NCBI RefSeq assembly: GCF_021018895.1
Contig: NC_079381.1
Location: 7,776,001 to 7,840,000 of the forward strand
From: Seriola aureovittata
Taxonomy: Eukaryota > Chordata > Actinopteri > Carangiformes > Carangidae
Reading direction: 5' to 3'
DNA length: 64,000 nt
Both the position numbers and the translations under genes were made by a program. Below, one piece after another: positions 1 through 15,200 of this stretch. Each line of letters opens with the position of its first letter. Within the stretch, counting starts at the first letter, position 1. The notes beneath the pieces were generated by a model. That model ran no database searches, was not told the DNA's origin, and worked only from the letters and a program-made list of their open reading frames with translations.

Positions 1-159
1 CTGTTTCCAATAATACAACTTTTTGTATTTGTACTGACATCAGGATTCAGGCCCTGGTATTACCTGCAATTGAATAAAAACCCCAATTTTGTGGTAATGC
101 TCACTGCTAAATCTAATGCAATGGAGAATTAAAAAAAAAAAAATCCAGAATGATTGTGG

Positions 160-862
160 ATTCAGAAAGACCCTTTCACTTTTTGTTATGTTGCAGCCTC
201 ATGCTTAAATCATTTAAATTGATTTATTCTACACTCAATATCACATAAGGACAAAGCAAAATATTCAGGCCCTTTGCTATGGCAGTTGAAATTTAGCTCC
301 CTATACCATCCCAATGGTGAAGCATGGTGGTGATAGCACCTCGCTCTGGGGGTGTTTGTCAGCAGCAGGGACATGGAGACTGGTCGGGGGTTGAGGGAAA
401 GCTGAACAGAACAAAGTACAGAGATATCATTAGTGAAAACCTGATCCAGAGCACTCAGGATCTCAGACTAGTCCGAAGATTCACTTCCTCACAGGACAAT
501 GACCCCAGGGACAACTCTGAATGTCCTTGAGTGGCCCAGACAGAGCCCTGAGTAGGACCCAATAGAACATCTCTAGAGAGACCTGAAAATAGCTGTCCAC
601 AGACGGTCCTTACATCCAACCTGACCTGAGGATCTGCAGAGAAGATCCCAAATCCAGATGTGCAAAGTTTGTCACGTCATACCCAAGACTTGAGACTGTA
701 ATCGCTGCCAAAGCTGCTTCAACAAAGTACTGAGAAAAGGGTCTGAATACTTATGTCAATGTGATATTTCAGTTTTTCCAATGTAATTAATTTGCATTCT
801 GTTTTCGCTTTGTCATTATGGGGTATTGAGTGTAAATTGATGAGGGAAAAATTAGTTTAAAC
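160..862 (+). mobile_element. Degraded Tc1/mariner-like transposon remnant
   Basis: The terminal-repeat arms are recognisable. The left arm (about 165-290) holds the GTTATGTTGCAGCC and GACAAAGCAAA motifs. The right arm (about 735-860) holds GGGTCTGAATACTTATG and CTTTGTCATTATGGGGTATT. The arms are inverted copies: the right arm's reverse complement matches the left around the ACACTCAATA stretch. Between them lies only the 3' half of a Tc1-type transposase gene. The 5' half has been deleted, so the left arm joins the transposase C-terminal region near 300. I recognise this as the common fish Tc1-like family. The copy is non-autonomous and old. Confidence 0.85.
312..735 (+). pseudogene. Tc1-like transposase, C-terminal fragment, broken
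   Basis: This is the catalytic C-terminal part of a DDE transposase. The first part is open from 324 to 530 and includes a CQQQGHGDW segment and a KYRDI..ENL..S segment typical of Tc1 transposases. The frame then breaks, but nucleotide similarity to the family continues: LEWPSQSPDLNP-like and WRDLKIAV-like stretches can be read across frames between 515 and 600, and the family's terminal 'AAIAAKAASTKY'-like end lies near 700-730. The N-terminal DNA-binding region is missing and there are frameshifts, so no active enzyme can be made. Confidence 0.8.
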
Positions 863-2249
863 AATCAATGCTTTCTCCTCGCAACTCCTCTTCTCCTCTG
901 AATAATTTACATCAAACTCACATAAACACATGCATGCATTAGCAAACAGATTTAAACAATCCCACACAAATAAATTGGACACATGAGACAGATCATAGAA
1001 AACAATGTTCTCAATAATGCAGGCAGAAATTTACCATAATAATGACTCTGTATGGCAACCCTCTTTTTCTGCTGCAGTTCACCCCTCTGATCCCTCTTGT
1101 GGTAAGTAATAACACTGCAGCATCCACACGTTAAAACACTTAATACACTTTTGTCGGAGGGTGGGAGTGAGGGCCTGTTATGAAACATATATTAGAGGAG
1201 GCTCATGATTAAATAAACAGAAAGAAACAGGCATTTAAAACAGATTACAGTTTAGGGTCAGAGAAACAGAGACGTCTAATATACAGCAGCTGAGTTGAAG
1301 GTTTTGTCTTCTGTGTCTTTCCAACTGCAATAACCAATATTTCCCAATTGAAATCAACATATATTAATAGAATTAATTATCTGTGACGTGCAGTGATTCT
1401 TCATGTCTCTGTCTGTGTCTCTTCATTCCTCAGTCCCACTGTTTGAATAAAACTGGCCTTCGAATAATACTGAGGAATACGTGTCATTTGCTGTGGGTAT
1501 GTTTGTGGATGTGGTTTTGTGTTACTGCTGTTCCACACTCTTACCATAAAGCCACATTGGGCACAGCAGCTTAGGTGGCGCCACAGCCTCCCATTTAGTT
1601 ATTTATTTGAGCAGCCAATCACTTGTCCAGACCCAGGACTGATGTTGGCACAATGCAACCAGGGCATTGAGGATGATGTTATCGGTCAGTGTGTCAATCC
1701 ATATATCTAAGATATCTAAAACATAATTGCCCCAGAGCAATAAACATATCTCAAATATTTCATGTGATGCTGAAATTTGATGTGGATATTTGTGTCCAGC
1801 TGATGGTTTTAAATTATATAGCATTTTGTAATGTACTGTCAGCACAAAAGTTTGGGAATATTGCAATGTATTATATGTAATGAGCACATTTAGGCATAAA
1901 ATGTAGAGCTTTAGATCGTCTCAGCACCATCAGACTGCATTATACACAAGATATAAAAAAAGAGAATGGACGATTTTAAATTAAATTTCCAATTAAATTC
2001 ACTCCCTGGTCTCCATATTGAATGTGAATGTTTTTTTAATTATTATTATTTTATTATTTCTTGCACCACCATTACACAAAATGCAGTATCTCAAGTGGAC
2101 CAGAATATGATTCAAGTGCCTTCCCTCTCACCCAAAAAAAAAAAAGACATCTTGCGTTGTTGATGTCATCCAACACTTTCTAAATGATGTGGGAAATGAA
2201 CATGGCCATCTTTATTGGCCTTCAGTCTTGGTACATTAAAAACCGACTC
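863..2249. other. Unassigned AT-rich intergenic DNA
   Basis: No gene, RNA or repeat family is recognised here. The short open frames on both strands (up to 94 codons) lack any family motif, splice context or codon bias, and I treat them as chance. Confidence 0.6.
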
Positions 2250-3299
2250 CATATATACTATAACTTTTTATGCCTTACTATACTATGGCTTTTTATACAG
2301 AACTACGACTTTTTTATGCCTTCCTATGGCGTTTTTTATGACTTACTATCTGATGACATTTTTGTGCCTTATTATACATGATGTTTTTATGCTTTACTAT
2401 ACTACTACTTTTTTTGTCTTATGGTACTTTGTGTTTTTTTATGCCTTATTATATTATGAATTTTTATGCCTTACTATACTAAAACGTTTTTACGCCTTAC
2501 TATACGTGATTGTTTTATTTTTATGCCTTACTATACTATGACATTTTATGCCTTACTATACATGATTTTTTATGCCTTTCTCTATTATGACGTTTAATGC
2601 CTTGCTACAGTATGACTTTTTTTTATATGTTACTATACTATGACATTTTTATTCCGTACTATACAATGACATTTCTATGCCTTAATATACTATGATGTTT
2701 TTTTAGCATTTTTATTCCTTACAATACTATTTCATTTGATGCCTTACCATATTATGACATTTTTATGACTTTTATGGTTCAATATACTATGATGGTTTTT
2801 TTACGTTTTACATTTTTTTATATTTTTATGTCATACTTTGCTAAAACTTGTTATTCCTTACCATACTATGATGTTTTATGACTTTTTATGCCTTAATATA
2901 CTATGATGTTTTTTTGACATTTTTATGCCTTACTATACTGTGTCGTTTTATTCCTTACCATACTATGACTATATTATGACCTTTTATGACTTAATATGCT
3001 ACGATGTTTTTTTCAAATTTTATGCCATACTATACTATGAAATTTTTTTGCATATTTAGGCCTTACTATATTATGCCGTTTTTTTTTAATTTTTAGGCCT
3101 TACAAGACTCTGACTTTTTTGGCATTTTTATACCTTCCTATTCTATGTTTGTTTATTCCTTACCCTACTATGACTCTGTTATGATCTTTTATGCCTTAAT
3201 AGGCTATGACGTTTTTTGATATTTTCATGTCATACTTTACTATGACTTTTTTGGCGTTTTTATGCCCTACTATACTATGTTGTTTTATTCCTTACCATA
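2250..3299 (+). repeat. Degenerate left edge of the satellite array
   Basis: Short units of roughly 25-40 bp share the core TTTTTATGCCTTACTATACTATGAC but vary in length and sequence. No regular 168-bp order is visible yet. Divergent monomers at the edge and homogeneous ones inside are what unequal crossover predicts for a tandem satellite. A 27-bp variant at 2724-2750 is repeated exactly at the opposite edge (32085-32111). Confidence 0.85.
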
Positions 3300-6200
3300 C
3301 TAATACTCTGTTATGACCTTTTATGCCTTAATATGCTATGATGTTTTTTTGACCTTTTATGCCATACTATACTATGACCTTTTTTTATATTTTTATGTCA
3401 TACTATACTATGACTTTTTAGGCATTTTTATGCCTTCCTATACTATGTTGTTTTATTCCTTACCATACTAATACTCTGTTATGACCTTTTATGCCTTAAT
3501 ATGCTATGATATTTTTTGATATTTTTGTGTCATACTATACTATGACTTTTTTGGCATTTTTATGCCTAACTATACTATGTTGTTTTATTCCATACGCTAC
3601 TATGACTCTGTTATGACCTTGTAAGCGTTAATTTGCTATGATATTTTTTTTACCTTTTATGCCATGCTATACTATGATGTTTTTTTTTAAATTTTTAGTC
3701 CTTTGTAGACTCTGACTTTTTAGGCATTTTTATGCCTTCCTATACTGTGTTGTTTTATTCCTTACCATAGTATGACTCTGTTATGACCTTTCATGCCTTA
3801 ATATGCTATGATATTTTTTTGACCTTTTATGCCATACTGTACTATGATGTTTTTTTTCCATTTTTAGGCCTTACTAGACTCTGACTTTTTTGGCATTTTT
3901 ATGCCTTCCTATTCTATCTCGTTTTGTTCCTTACCAAACTGTGGCTCTGTTATGACCTTTTATGCCATACTATGACTCTGTTATGACCTTTCATGCCTTA
4001 ATATGCTATGATATTTTTTTGACCTTTTATGCCATACTATACTATGACTTTTTTGGCATTTTTATGCCTCACTATACTATGTCGTTTTATTCCTTACCCT
4101 ACTATGACTGTGTTATGACCTTTTATGCCTTAATATGCTATGATATTTTTTTGACCTTTTATGCCATACTATACTATGACTTTTTTTGATATTTTCATGT
4201 CATACTATACTATTACTTTTTAGGCATTTTTATGCCTTCCTATACTATGTCGTTTTATTCCTTACCATACTATGACTTTGTTATAACCTTTAATGCCGTA
4301 ATATGCTATGATATTTTTTTGACCTTTTATGCCATACTATACTATGATGTTTTTTGATATTTTCATGTCATACTATACTATGACTTTTTTGGCATTTTTA
4401 TGCCTCACTATACTATGTCGTTTTATTCCTTACCCTACTATGACTCTGTTATGACCTTTTATGCCTTAATATGCTATGATATTTTTTTGACCTTTTATGC
4501 CATACTATACTATGACGTTTTTTGATATTTTTATGCCATACTATACTATTACTTTTTAGGCATTTTTATGCCTCCTATACTATGTTGTTTTATTCCTTAC
4601 CATACTATGACTCTGTTATGACCTTTTTTTATATTTTTATGCCTTAATATGCTATGACGTTTTTTTATATTTTTATGCCATACTATACTATGACGTTTTT
4701 TGATATTTTTATGTCATACTATACTATGACTTTTTAGGCATTTTTATGCCTTCCGATACTATGTTGTTTTATTCCTTACCATACTATGACTCTGTTATGA
4801 CCTTTTATGCCTTAATATGCTATCACGTTTTTTTATATTTTTATGCCATACTATACTATGATGTTTTTTGATATTTTCATGTCATACTATACTATGACTT
4901 TTTTGGCATTTTTATGCCTCACTATACTATGTCGTTTTATTCCTTACCCTACTATGACTGTGTTATGACCTTTTATGCCTTAATATGCTATGATATTTTT
5001 TTGACCTTTTATGCCATACTATACTATGATGTTTTTTGATATTTTCATGTCATACTATACTATGACTTTTTTGGAATTTTTATGCCTCACTATACTATGT
5101 CGTTTTATTCCTTACCCTACTATGACTCTGTTATGACCTTTTATGCCTTAATATGCTGTGATATTTTTTTGACCTTTTATGCCATACTATACTATGACGT
5201 TTTTTGATATTTTTATGTCATACTATACTATGACTTTTTAGGCATTTTTATGCCTTCCTATACTATGTTGTTTTATTCCTTACCATACTATGACTCTGTT
5301 ATGACCTTTTATGCCTTAATATGCTATGATATTTTTTGATATTTTTTTGAACTTTTATGCCATACTATACTATGACTTTTTAGGCATTTTTATGCCTTCC
5401 TATACTATGTTGTTTTATTCCTTACCATACTAATACTCTGTTATGACCTTTTATGCCTTAATATGCTATGATATTTTTTTGACCTTTTATGCCATACTAT
5501 ACTATGACTTTTTTGGCATTTTTATGCCTCACTATACTATGTCATTTTATTCCTTACCCTACTATGACTCTGGTATGACAGTTTATGCCTTAATATGCTA
5601 TGATATTTTTTTGAACTTTTATGCCATACTATACTATGACTTTTTAGGCATTTTTATGCCTTCCTATACTATGTTGTTTTATTCCTTACCATACTATGAC
5701 TCTGTTATGACCTTTTATGCCTTAATATGTTATGACTTTTTTTATATTTTTATGCCATACTATACTGTGACGTTTTTTGATATTTTTATGTTATACTATA
5801 CCATGACTTTTTTGGCATTTTTATGCCCCCCTATACTATGTTATTTCATTCCTTACCCTACTATGACTCTGTTTTGACCTTTTATGCCTTAATATGCCAT
5901 GATGTTATTTTGACCTTTTATGCCATACTATACTTTGATGTTTTTTGATATTTTCATGTCATACTATACTATGACTTTTTTGGCATTTTTATGCCTCACT
6001 ATACTATGTCGTTTTATTCCATACCATACTATGACTCTGTTATGACCTTTTATGCCTTAATATGCTATGACGTTTTTTTGACCTTTTATGCCATACTATA
6101 CTATGACGTTTTTTGATATTTTTATGTCATACTATACTATGACTTTTTAGGCATTTTTATGCCTCACTATACTATGACTTTTTAGGCATTTTTATGCCTT

Positions 6201-9200
6201 CCTATACTATGTTGTTTTATTCCTTACCATACTATGACTCTGGTATGACCTTTTATGCCTTAATATGCTATGACGTTTTTTTATATTTTTATGCCATACT
6301 ATACTATGACTTTTTTGGCATTTTATGCCTCACTATACTATGTCGTTTTATTCCTTACCCTACTATGACTCTGTTATGACCTTTTATGCCTTAATATGCT
6401 ATGATATTTTTTTGACCTTTTATGCCATACTATACTATGATGTTTTTTGATATTTTCATGTCATACTATACTATGACTTTTTTGGCATTTTTATGCCTCA
6501 CTATACTATGTCGTTTTATTCCTTACCCTACTATGACTCTGTTATGACCTTTTATGCCTTAATATGCTATGATATTTTTTTGACCTTTTATGCCATACTA
6601 TACTATGACGTTTTTTGATATTTTTATGTCATACTATACTATGACTTTTTTGGCATTTTTATGCCTCACTATACTATGTCGTTTTATTCCTTACCCTACT
6701 ATGACTCTGTTATGACCTTTTATGCCTTAATATGCTATGATATTTTTTTGACCTTTTTATGCCATACTATACTATGACGTTTTTTGATATTTTTATGCCT
6801 TCCTATACTATGACTTTTTTGGCATTTTTATGCCTCACTATACTATGTCGTTTTATTCCTTACCCTAATATGACTCTGTTATGACCTTTTGTGCCTTAAT
6901 ATGCTATGATATTTTTTTGATCTTTTATGCCATACTATACTATGACTTTTTTGGCATTTTTATGCCTCACTATACTATGTCGTTTTATTCCTTACCCTAC
7001 TATGACTCTGTTATGACCTTTTATGCCTTAATATGCTATGATATTTTTTTGACCTTTTATGCCATACTATACTATGACGTTTTTTGATATTTTTATGTCA
7101 TACTATACTATGACTTTTTAGGCATTTTTATGCCTTCCTATACTATGTTGTTTTATTCCTTACCATACTATGACTCTGTTATGACCTTTTATGCCTTAAT
7201 ATGCTATGATATTTTTTTGACCTTTTATGCCATACTATACTATGATGTTTTTTGATATTTTTATGTCATACTATACTATTACTTTTTAGGCATTTTTATG
7301 CCTTCCTATACTATGTTGTTTTATTCCTTACCATACTATGACTCTGTTATGACCTTTTATGCCTTAATATGCTATGACTTTTTTTATATTTTTATGCCAT
7401 ACTATACTATATCATTTTATGACATTTTTTGATATTTTCATGTCATACTATACTATGACTTTTTTGGCATTTTTATGCCTCACTATACTATGTCGTTTTA
7501 TTCCTTACCCTAATATGACTCTGTTATGACCTTTTATGCCTTAATATGCTATGATATTTTTTTGACCCTTTATGCCATTCTATACTATGACTTTTTAGGC
7601 ATTTTTATGCCTTCCTATACTATGTCGTTTTATTCCTTACCATACTATGACTTTGTTATAACCTTTTATGCCGTAATATGCTATGATGTTTTTTTGACCT
7701 TTTATGCCATACTATACTATGACGTTTTTTGATATTTTTATGTCATACTATACTATGACTTTTTTGGCATTTTTATGCCTTCCTATACTATGTTGTTTTA
7801 TTCCTTACCATACTATGACTCTGTTATGACCTTTTATGCCTTAATATGCTATGATATTTTTTTTTACCTTTTATGCCATACTATACTATGATGTTTTTTG
7901 ATATTTTCATGTCATACTATACTATGACTTTTTTGGCATTTTTATGCCTCACTATACTATGTCGTTTTATTCCTTACCCTACTATGACTCTGTTATGACC
8001 TTTTATGCCTTAATATGCTATGATATTTTTTTGACCTTTTATGCCATACTATACTATGACGTTTTTTGATATTTTTATGTCATACTATACTATTACTTTT
8101 TAGGCATTTTTATGCCTTCCTATACTATGTTGTTTTATTCCTTACCATACTATGACTCTGGTATGACCTTTTATGCCTTAATATGCTATGACGTTTTTTT
8201 ATATTTTTATGCCATACTATACTATGACTTTTTTGGCATTTTATGCCTCACTATACTATGTCGTTTTATTCCTTACCCTAATATGACTTTGTTATAACCT
8301 TTTATGTCTTAATATGCTATGATATTTTTTTTGAGCTTTTATGCCATACTATACTATGACGTTTTTTGATATTTTCATGTTATACTATACTATGACTTTT
8401 TTGGCATTTTTATGCCTCACTATACTATGTCGTTTTATTCCTTACCCTAATATGACTCTGTTATGACCTTTTATGCCTTAATATGCTATGATATTTTTTT
8501 GACCTTTTATGCCATACTATACTATGACTTTTTAGGCATTTTTATGCCTTCCTATACTATGTCGTTTTATTCCTTACCATACTAATACTCTGTTATGACC
8601 TTTTATGCCTTAATATGCTATGATATTTTTTTGACCTTTTATGCCATACTATACTATGATGTTTTTTGATATTTTTATGTCATACTATACTATGACTTTT
8701 TTGGCATTTTTATGCCTCACTATACTATGTTGTTTTATTCCTTACCCTACTATGACTCTGTTTTGACCTTTTATGCCTTAATATGCTATGATATTTTTTT
8801 TTACCTTTTATGCCATACTATACTATGATGTTTTTTGATATTTTCATGTCATACTATACTATGACTTTTTAGGCATTTTTATGCCTCACTATACTATGTC
8901 ATTTTATTCCTTACCCTACTATGACTCTGGTATGACCTTTTATGCCTTAATATGCTATGATATTTTTTTGACCTTTTATGCCATACTATACTATGACTTT
9001 TTAGGCATTTTTATGCCTTCCTATACTATGTTGTTTTATTCCTTACCATACTAATACTCTGTTATGACCTTTTATGCCTTAATATGCTATGATATTTTTT
9101 TGACCTTTTATGCCATACTATACTATGATGTTTTTTGATATTTTTATGTCATACTATACTATGACTTTTTTGGCATTTTTATGCCTCACTATACTATGTT

Positions 9201-12200
9201 GTTTTATTCCTTACCCTACTATGACTCTGTTTTGACCTTTTATGCCTTAATATGCTATGATATTTTTTTTACCTTTTATGCCATACTATACTATGATGCT
9301 TTTTGATATTTTCATGTCATACTATACTATGACTTTTTAGGCATTTTTATGCCTCACTATACTATGTCATTTTATTCCTTACCCTACTATGACTCTGGTA
9401 TGACCTTTTATGCCTTAATATGCTATGATATTTTTTTGACCTTTTATGCCATACTATACTATGTCGTTTTTTGATATTTTTATGTCATACTATACTATTA
9501 CTTTTTAGGCATTTTTATGCCTTCCTATACTATGTTGTTTTATTCCTTACCATACTAATACTCTGTTATGACCTTTTATGCCTTAATATGCTATGATATT
9601 TTTTTGACCTTTTATGCCATACTATACTATGATGTTTTTTGATATTTTTATGTCATACTATACTATGACTTTTTAGGCATTTTTATGCCTCACTATACTA
9701 TGTCGTTTTATTCCTTACCCTACTATGACTCTGTTATGACCTTTTATGCCTTAATATGCTATGATATTTTTTTGAGCTTTTATGCCATACTATACTATGA
9801 CATTTTTTGATATTTTCATGTCATACTATACTATGTGATTTTTATGACTTTTTAGGCATTTTTATACCTTCCTATACTATGTCGTTTTATTCCTTACCCT
9901 ACTATGACTCTGTTATGACCTTTTATGCCTTAATATGCTATGATATTTTTTTGACCTTTTATGCCATACTATACTATGACGTTTTTTGATATTTTTATGT
10001 CATACTATACTATGACTTTTTTGGCATTTTTATGCCTCCCTATACTATGTTATTTTATTCCTTACCCTACTATGACTCTGTTATGACCTTTTATGCCTTA
10101 ATATGCTATGATATTTTTTTGACCTTTTATGCCATACTATACTATGACGTTTTTTGATATTTTTATGTCATACTATACTATGACTTTTTTGGCATTTTTA
10201 TGCCTCCCTATACTATGTTATTTTATTCCTTACCCTACTATGACTCTGTTATGACCTTTTATGCCTTAATATGCTATGATGTTTTTTTGACCTTTTATGC
10301 CATACTATACTATGATGTTTTTTGATATTTTTATGTCATACTATACTATGACTTTTTTGGCATTTTTATGCCTCACTATACTATGTTGTTTTATTCCTTA
10401 CCCTACTATGACTCTGTTATGACCTTTTATGCCTTAATATGCTATGATATTTTTTTGACCCTTTATGCCATACTATACTATGACGTTTTTTGATATTTTC
10501 ATGTCATACTATACTATGACTTTTTTGGCATTTTTATGCCTCACTATACTATGTCGTTTTATTCCTTACCCTACTATGACTCTGTTATGACCTTTTATGC
10601 CTTAATATGCTATGATATTTTTTTGACCTTTTATGCCATACTATACTATGACGTTTTTTGATATTTTTATGTCATACTATACTATTACTTTTTAGGCATT
10701 TTTATACCTTCCTATACTATGTTATTTTATTACTTACCATACTATGACTCTGGTATGACCTTTTATGCCTTAATATGCTATGACGTTTTTTTATATTTTT
10801 ATGCCATACTATACTATGACTTTTTTGGCATTTTATGCCTCACTATACTATGTCGTTTTATTCCTTACCCTAATATGACTTTGTTATAACCTTTTATGTC
10901 TTAATATGCTATGATATTTTTTTGAGCTTTTATGCCATACTATACTATGACGTTTTTTGATATTTTTATGTTATACTATACTATGACTTTTTTGGCATTT
11001 TTATGCCTCCCTATACTATGTTATTTTATTCCTTAACCTACTATGACTCTGTTATGACCTTTTATGCCTTAATATGCTATGATGTTTTTTTGACCTTTTA
11101 TGCCATACTATACTATGATGTTTTTTGATATTTTCATGTCATACTATACTATGACTTTTTTGGCATTTTTATGCCTCACTATACTATGTCGTTTTATTCC
11201 TTACCCTAATATGACTCTGTTATGACCTTTTATGCCTTAATATGCTATGATATTTTTTTGACCTTTTATGCCATACTATACTATGACGTTTTTTGATATT
11301 TTTATGTCATACTATACTATGACTTTTTTGGCATTTTTATGCCTCACTATACTATGTCGTTTTATTCCTTACCCTAATATGACTCTGTTATGACCTTTTG
11401 TGCCTTAATATGCTATGATATTTTTTTGATCTTTTATGCCATACTATACTATGACTTTTTTGGCATTTTTATGCCTCACTATACTATGTCGTTTTATTCC
11501 TTACCCTAATATGACTCTGTTATGACCTTTTTTGCTTTAATATGCTATGATATTTTTTTGAGCTTTTATGCCATACTATACTATGACGTTTTTTGATATT
11601 TTCATGTCATACTATACTATGACTTTTTAGGCATTTTTATGCCTCACTATACTATGTCGTTTTATTCCTTACCCTACTATGACTCTGTTATGACCTTTTA
11701 TGCCTTAATATGCTATGATATTTTTTTGACCTTTTATGCCATACTATACTATGACGTTTTTTGATATTTTCATGTCATACTATACTATGACTTTTTAGGC
11801 ATTTTTATGCCTCACTATACTATGTCGTTTTATTCCTTACCCTACTATGACTCTGTTATGACCTTTTATGCCTTAATATGCTATGATATTTTTTTGACCT
11901 TTTATGCCATACTATACTATGACGTTTTTTGATATTTTTATGTCATACTATACTATTACTTTTTAGGCATTTTTATGCCTTCCTATACTATGTTGTTTTA
12001 TTCCTTACCATACTATGACTCTGTTATGACCTTTTATGCCTTAATATGCTATGATATTTTTTTGATATTTTTATGCCATACTATACTATGATGTTTTTTG
12101 ATATTTTCATGTCATACTATACTATGACTTTTTTGGCATTTTTATGCCTCACTATACTATGTCGTTTTATTCCTTACCCTAATATGACTCTGTTATGACC

Positions 12201-15200
12201 TTTTATGCCTTAATATGCTATGATATTTTTTTGACCCTTTATGCCATTCTATACTATGACTTTTTAGGCATTTTTATGCCTTCCTATACTATGTCGTTTT
12301 ATTCCTTACCATACTATGACTTTGTTATAACCTTTTATGCCTTAATATGCTATGATGTTTTTTTGACCTTTTATGCCATACTATACTATGACGTTTTTTG
12401 ATATTTTTATGTCATACTATACTATGACTTTTTTGGCATTTTTATGCCTCCTATACTATGTTGTTTTATTCCTTACCATACTATGACTCTGTTATGACCT
12501 TTTATGCCTTAATATGCTATGATATTTTTTTTTACCTTTTATGCCATACTATACTATGATGCTTTTTGATATTTTCATGTCATACTATACTATGACTTTT
12601 TTGGCATTTTTATGCCTCACTATACTATGTCGTTTTATTCCTTACCCTACTATGACGTTTTTATGACCTTTTATGCCTTAATATACCATGATGTTATTTT
12701 GACCTTTTATGCCATACTATACTATGACGTTTTTTGACATTTTTATGTCATACTATACTATTACTTTTTAGGCATTTTTATGCCTTCCTATACTATGTTG
12801 TTTTATTACTTACCATACTATGACTCTGTTATGACCTTTTATGCCTTAATATGCTATGACGTTTTTTTATATTTTTATGCCATACTATACTATGACTTTT
12901 TTGGCATTTTATGCCTCACTATACTATGTCGTTTTATTCCTTACCCTAATATGACTTTGTTATAACCTTTTATGTCTTAATATGCTATGATATTTTTTTG
13001 AGCTTTTATGCCATACTATACTATGACGTTTTTTGATATTTTCATGTTATACTATACTATGACTTTTTAGGCATTTTTATGCCTCCCTATACTATGTTAT
13101 TTTATTCCTTGACCTACTATGACTCTGTTATGACCTTTTATGCCTTAATATGCTATGATGTTTTTTTGACCTTTTATGCCATACTATACTATGATGTTTT
13201 TTGATATTTTCATGTCATACTATACTATGACTTTTTTGGCATTTTTATGCCTCACTATACTATGTCGTTTTATTCCTTACCCTAATATGACTCTGTTATG
13301 ACCTTTTATGCCTTAATATGCTATGATATTTTTTTGACCTTTTATGCCATACTATACTATGACTTTTTAGGCATTTTTATGCCTTCCTATACTATGTTGT
13401 TTTATTCCTTACCATACTAATACTCTGTTATGACCTTTTATGCCTTAATATGCTATGATATTTTTTTGACCTTTTATGCCATACTATACTATGATGTTTT
13501 TTGATATTTTTATGTCATACTATACTATGACTTTTTTGGCATTTTTATGCCTCACTATACTATGTTGTTTTATTCCTTACCCTACTATGACTCTGTTTTG
13601 ACCTTTTATGCCTTAATATGCTATGATATTTTTTTTACCTTTTATGCCATACTATACTATGATGCTTTTTGATATTTTCATGTCATACTATACTATGACT
13701 TTTTTGGCATTTTTATGCCTCACTATACTATGTCATTTTATTCCTTACCATACTATGACTCTGGTATGACCTTTTATGCCTTAATATGCTATGATATTTT
13801 TTTGACCTTTTATGCCATACTATACTATGACTTTTTTGGCATTTTTATGCCTTCCTATACTATGTTGTTTTATTCCTTACCATACTAATACTCTGTTATG
13901 ACCTTTTATGCCTTAATATGCTATGATATTTTTTTGACCTTTTATGCCATACTATACTATGATGTTTTTTGATATTTTTATGTCATACTATACTATGACT
14001 TTTTTGGCATTTTTATGCCTCACTATACTATGTTGTTTTATTCCTTACCCTACTATGACTCTGTTTTGACCTTTTATGCCTTAATATGCTATGATATTTT
14101 TTTTACCTTTTATGCCATACTATACTATGATGCTTTTTGATATTTTCATGTCATACTATACTATGACTTTTTAGGCATTTTTATGCCTCACTATACTATG
14201 TCATTTTATTCCTTACCCTACTATGACTCTGTTATGACCTTTTATGCCTTAATATGCTATGATATTTTTTTGACCTTTTATGCCATACTATACTATGTCG
14301 TTTTTTGATATTTTTATGTCATACTATACTATTACTTTTTAGGCATTTTTATGCCTCCTATACTATGTTGTTTTATTCCTTACCCTACTATGACTCTGTT
14401 ATGACCTTTTATGCCTTAATATGCTATGATATTTTTTTGACCTTTTATGCCATACTATACTATGATGTTTTTTGATATTTTCATGTCATACTATACTATG
14501 ACTTTTTAGGCATTTTTATGCCTCACTATACTATGTCGTTTTATTCCTTACCCTACTATGACTCTGTTATGACCTTTTATGTCTTAATATGCTATGATAT
14601 TTTTTTGAGCTTTTATGCCATACTATACTATGACATTTTTTGATATTTTCATGTCATACTATACTATGACTTTTTAGGCATTTTTATACCTAACTATACT
14701 ATGTCGTTTTATTCCTTACCCTACTATGACTCTGTTATGACCTTTTATGCCTTAATATGCTATGATATTTTTTTGACCTTTTATGCCATACTATACTATG
14801 ACGTTTTTTGATATTTTTATGTTATACTATACTATGACTTTTTTGGCATTTTTATGCCTCCCTATACTATGTTATTTTATTCCTTACCCTACTATGACTC
14901 TGTTATGACCTTTTATGCCTTAATATGCTATGATATTTTTTTGACCTTTTATGCCATACTATACTATGACGTTTTTTGATATTTTTATGTTATACTATAC
15001 TATGACTTTTTTGGCATTTTTATGCCTCCCTATACTATGTTATTTTATTCCTTACCCTACTATGACTCTGTTATGACCTTTTATGCCTTAATATGCTATG
15101 ATGTTTTTTTGACCTTTTATGCCATACTATACTATGATGTTTTTTGATATTTTTATGTCATACTATACTATGACTTTTTTGGCATTTTTATGCCTCACTA

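Noticed and set aside
1603..1887. 94-codon minus-strand open frame left of the satellite
   Set aside because: No family motif, AT-rich composition and overlapping frames on the other strand; chance is the better explanation.
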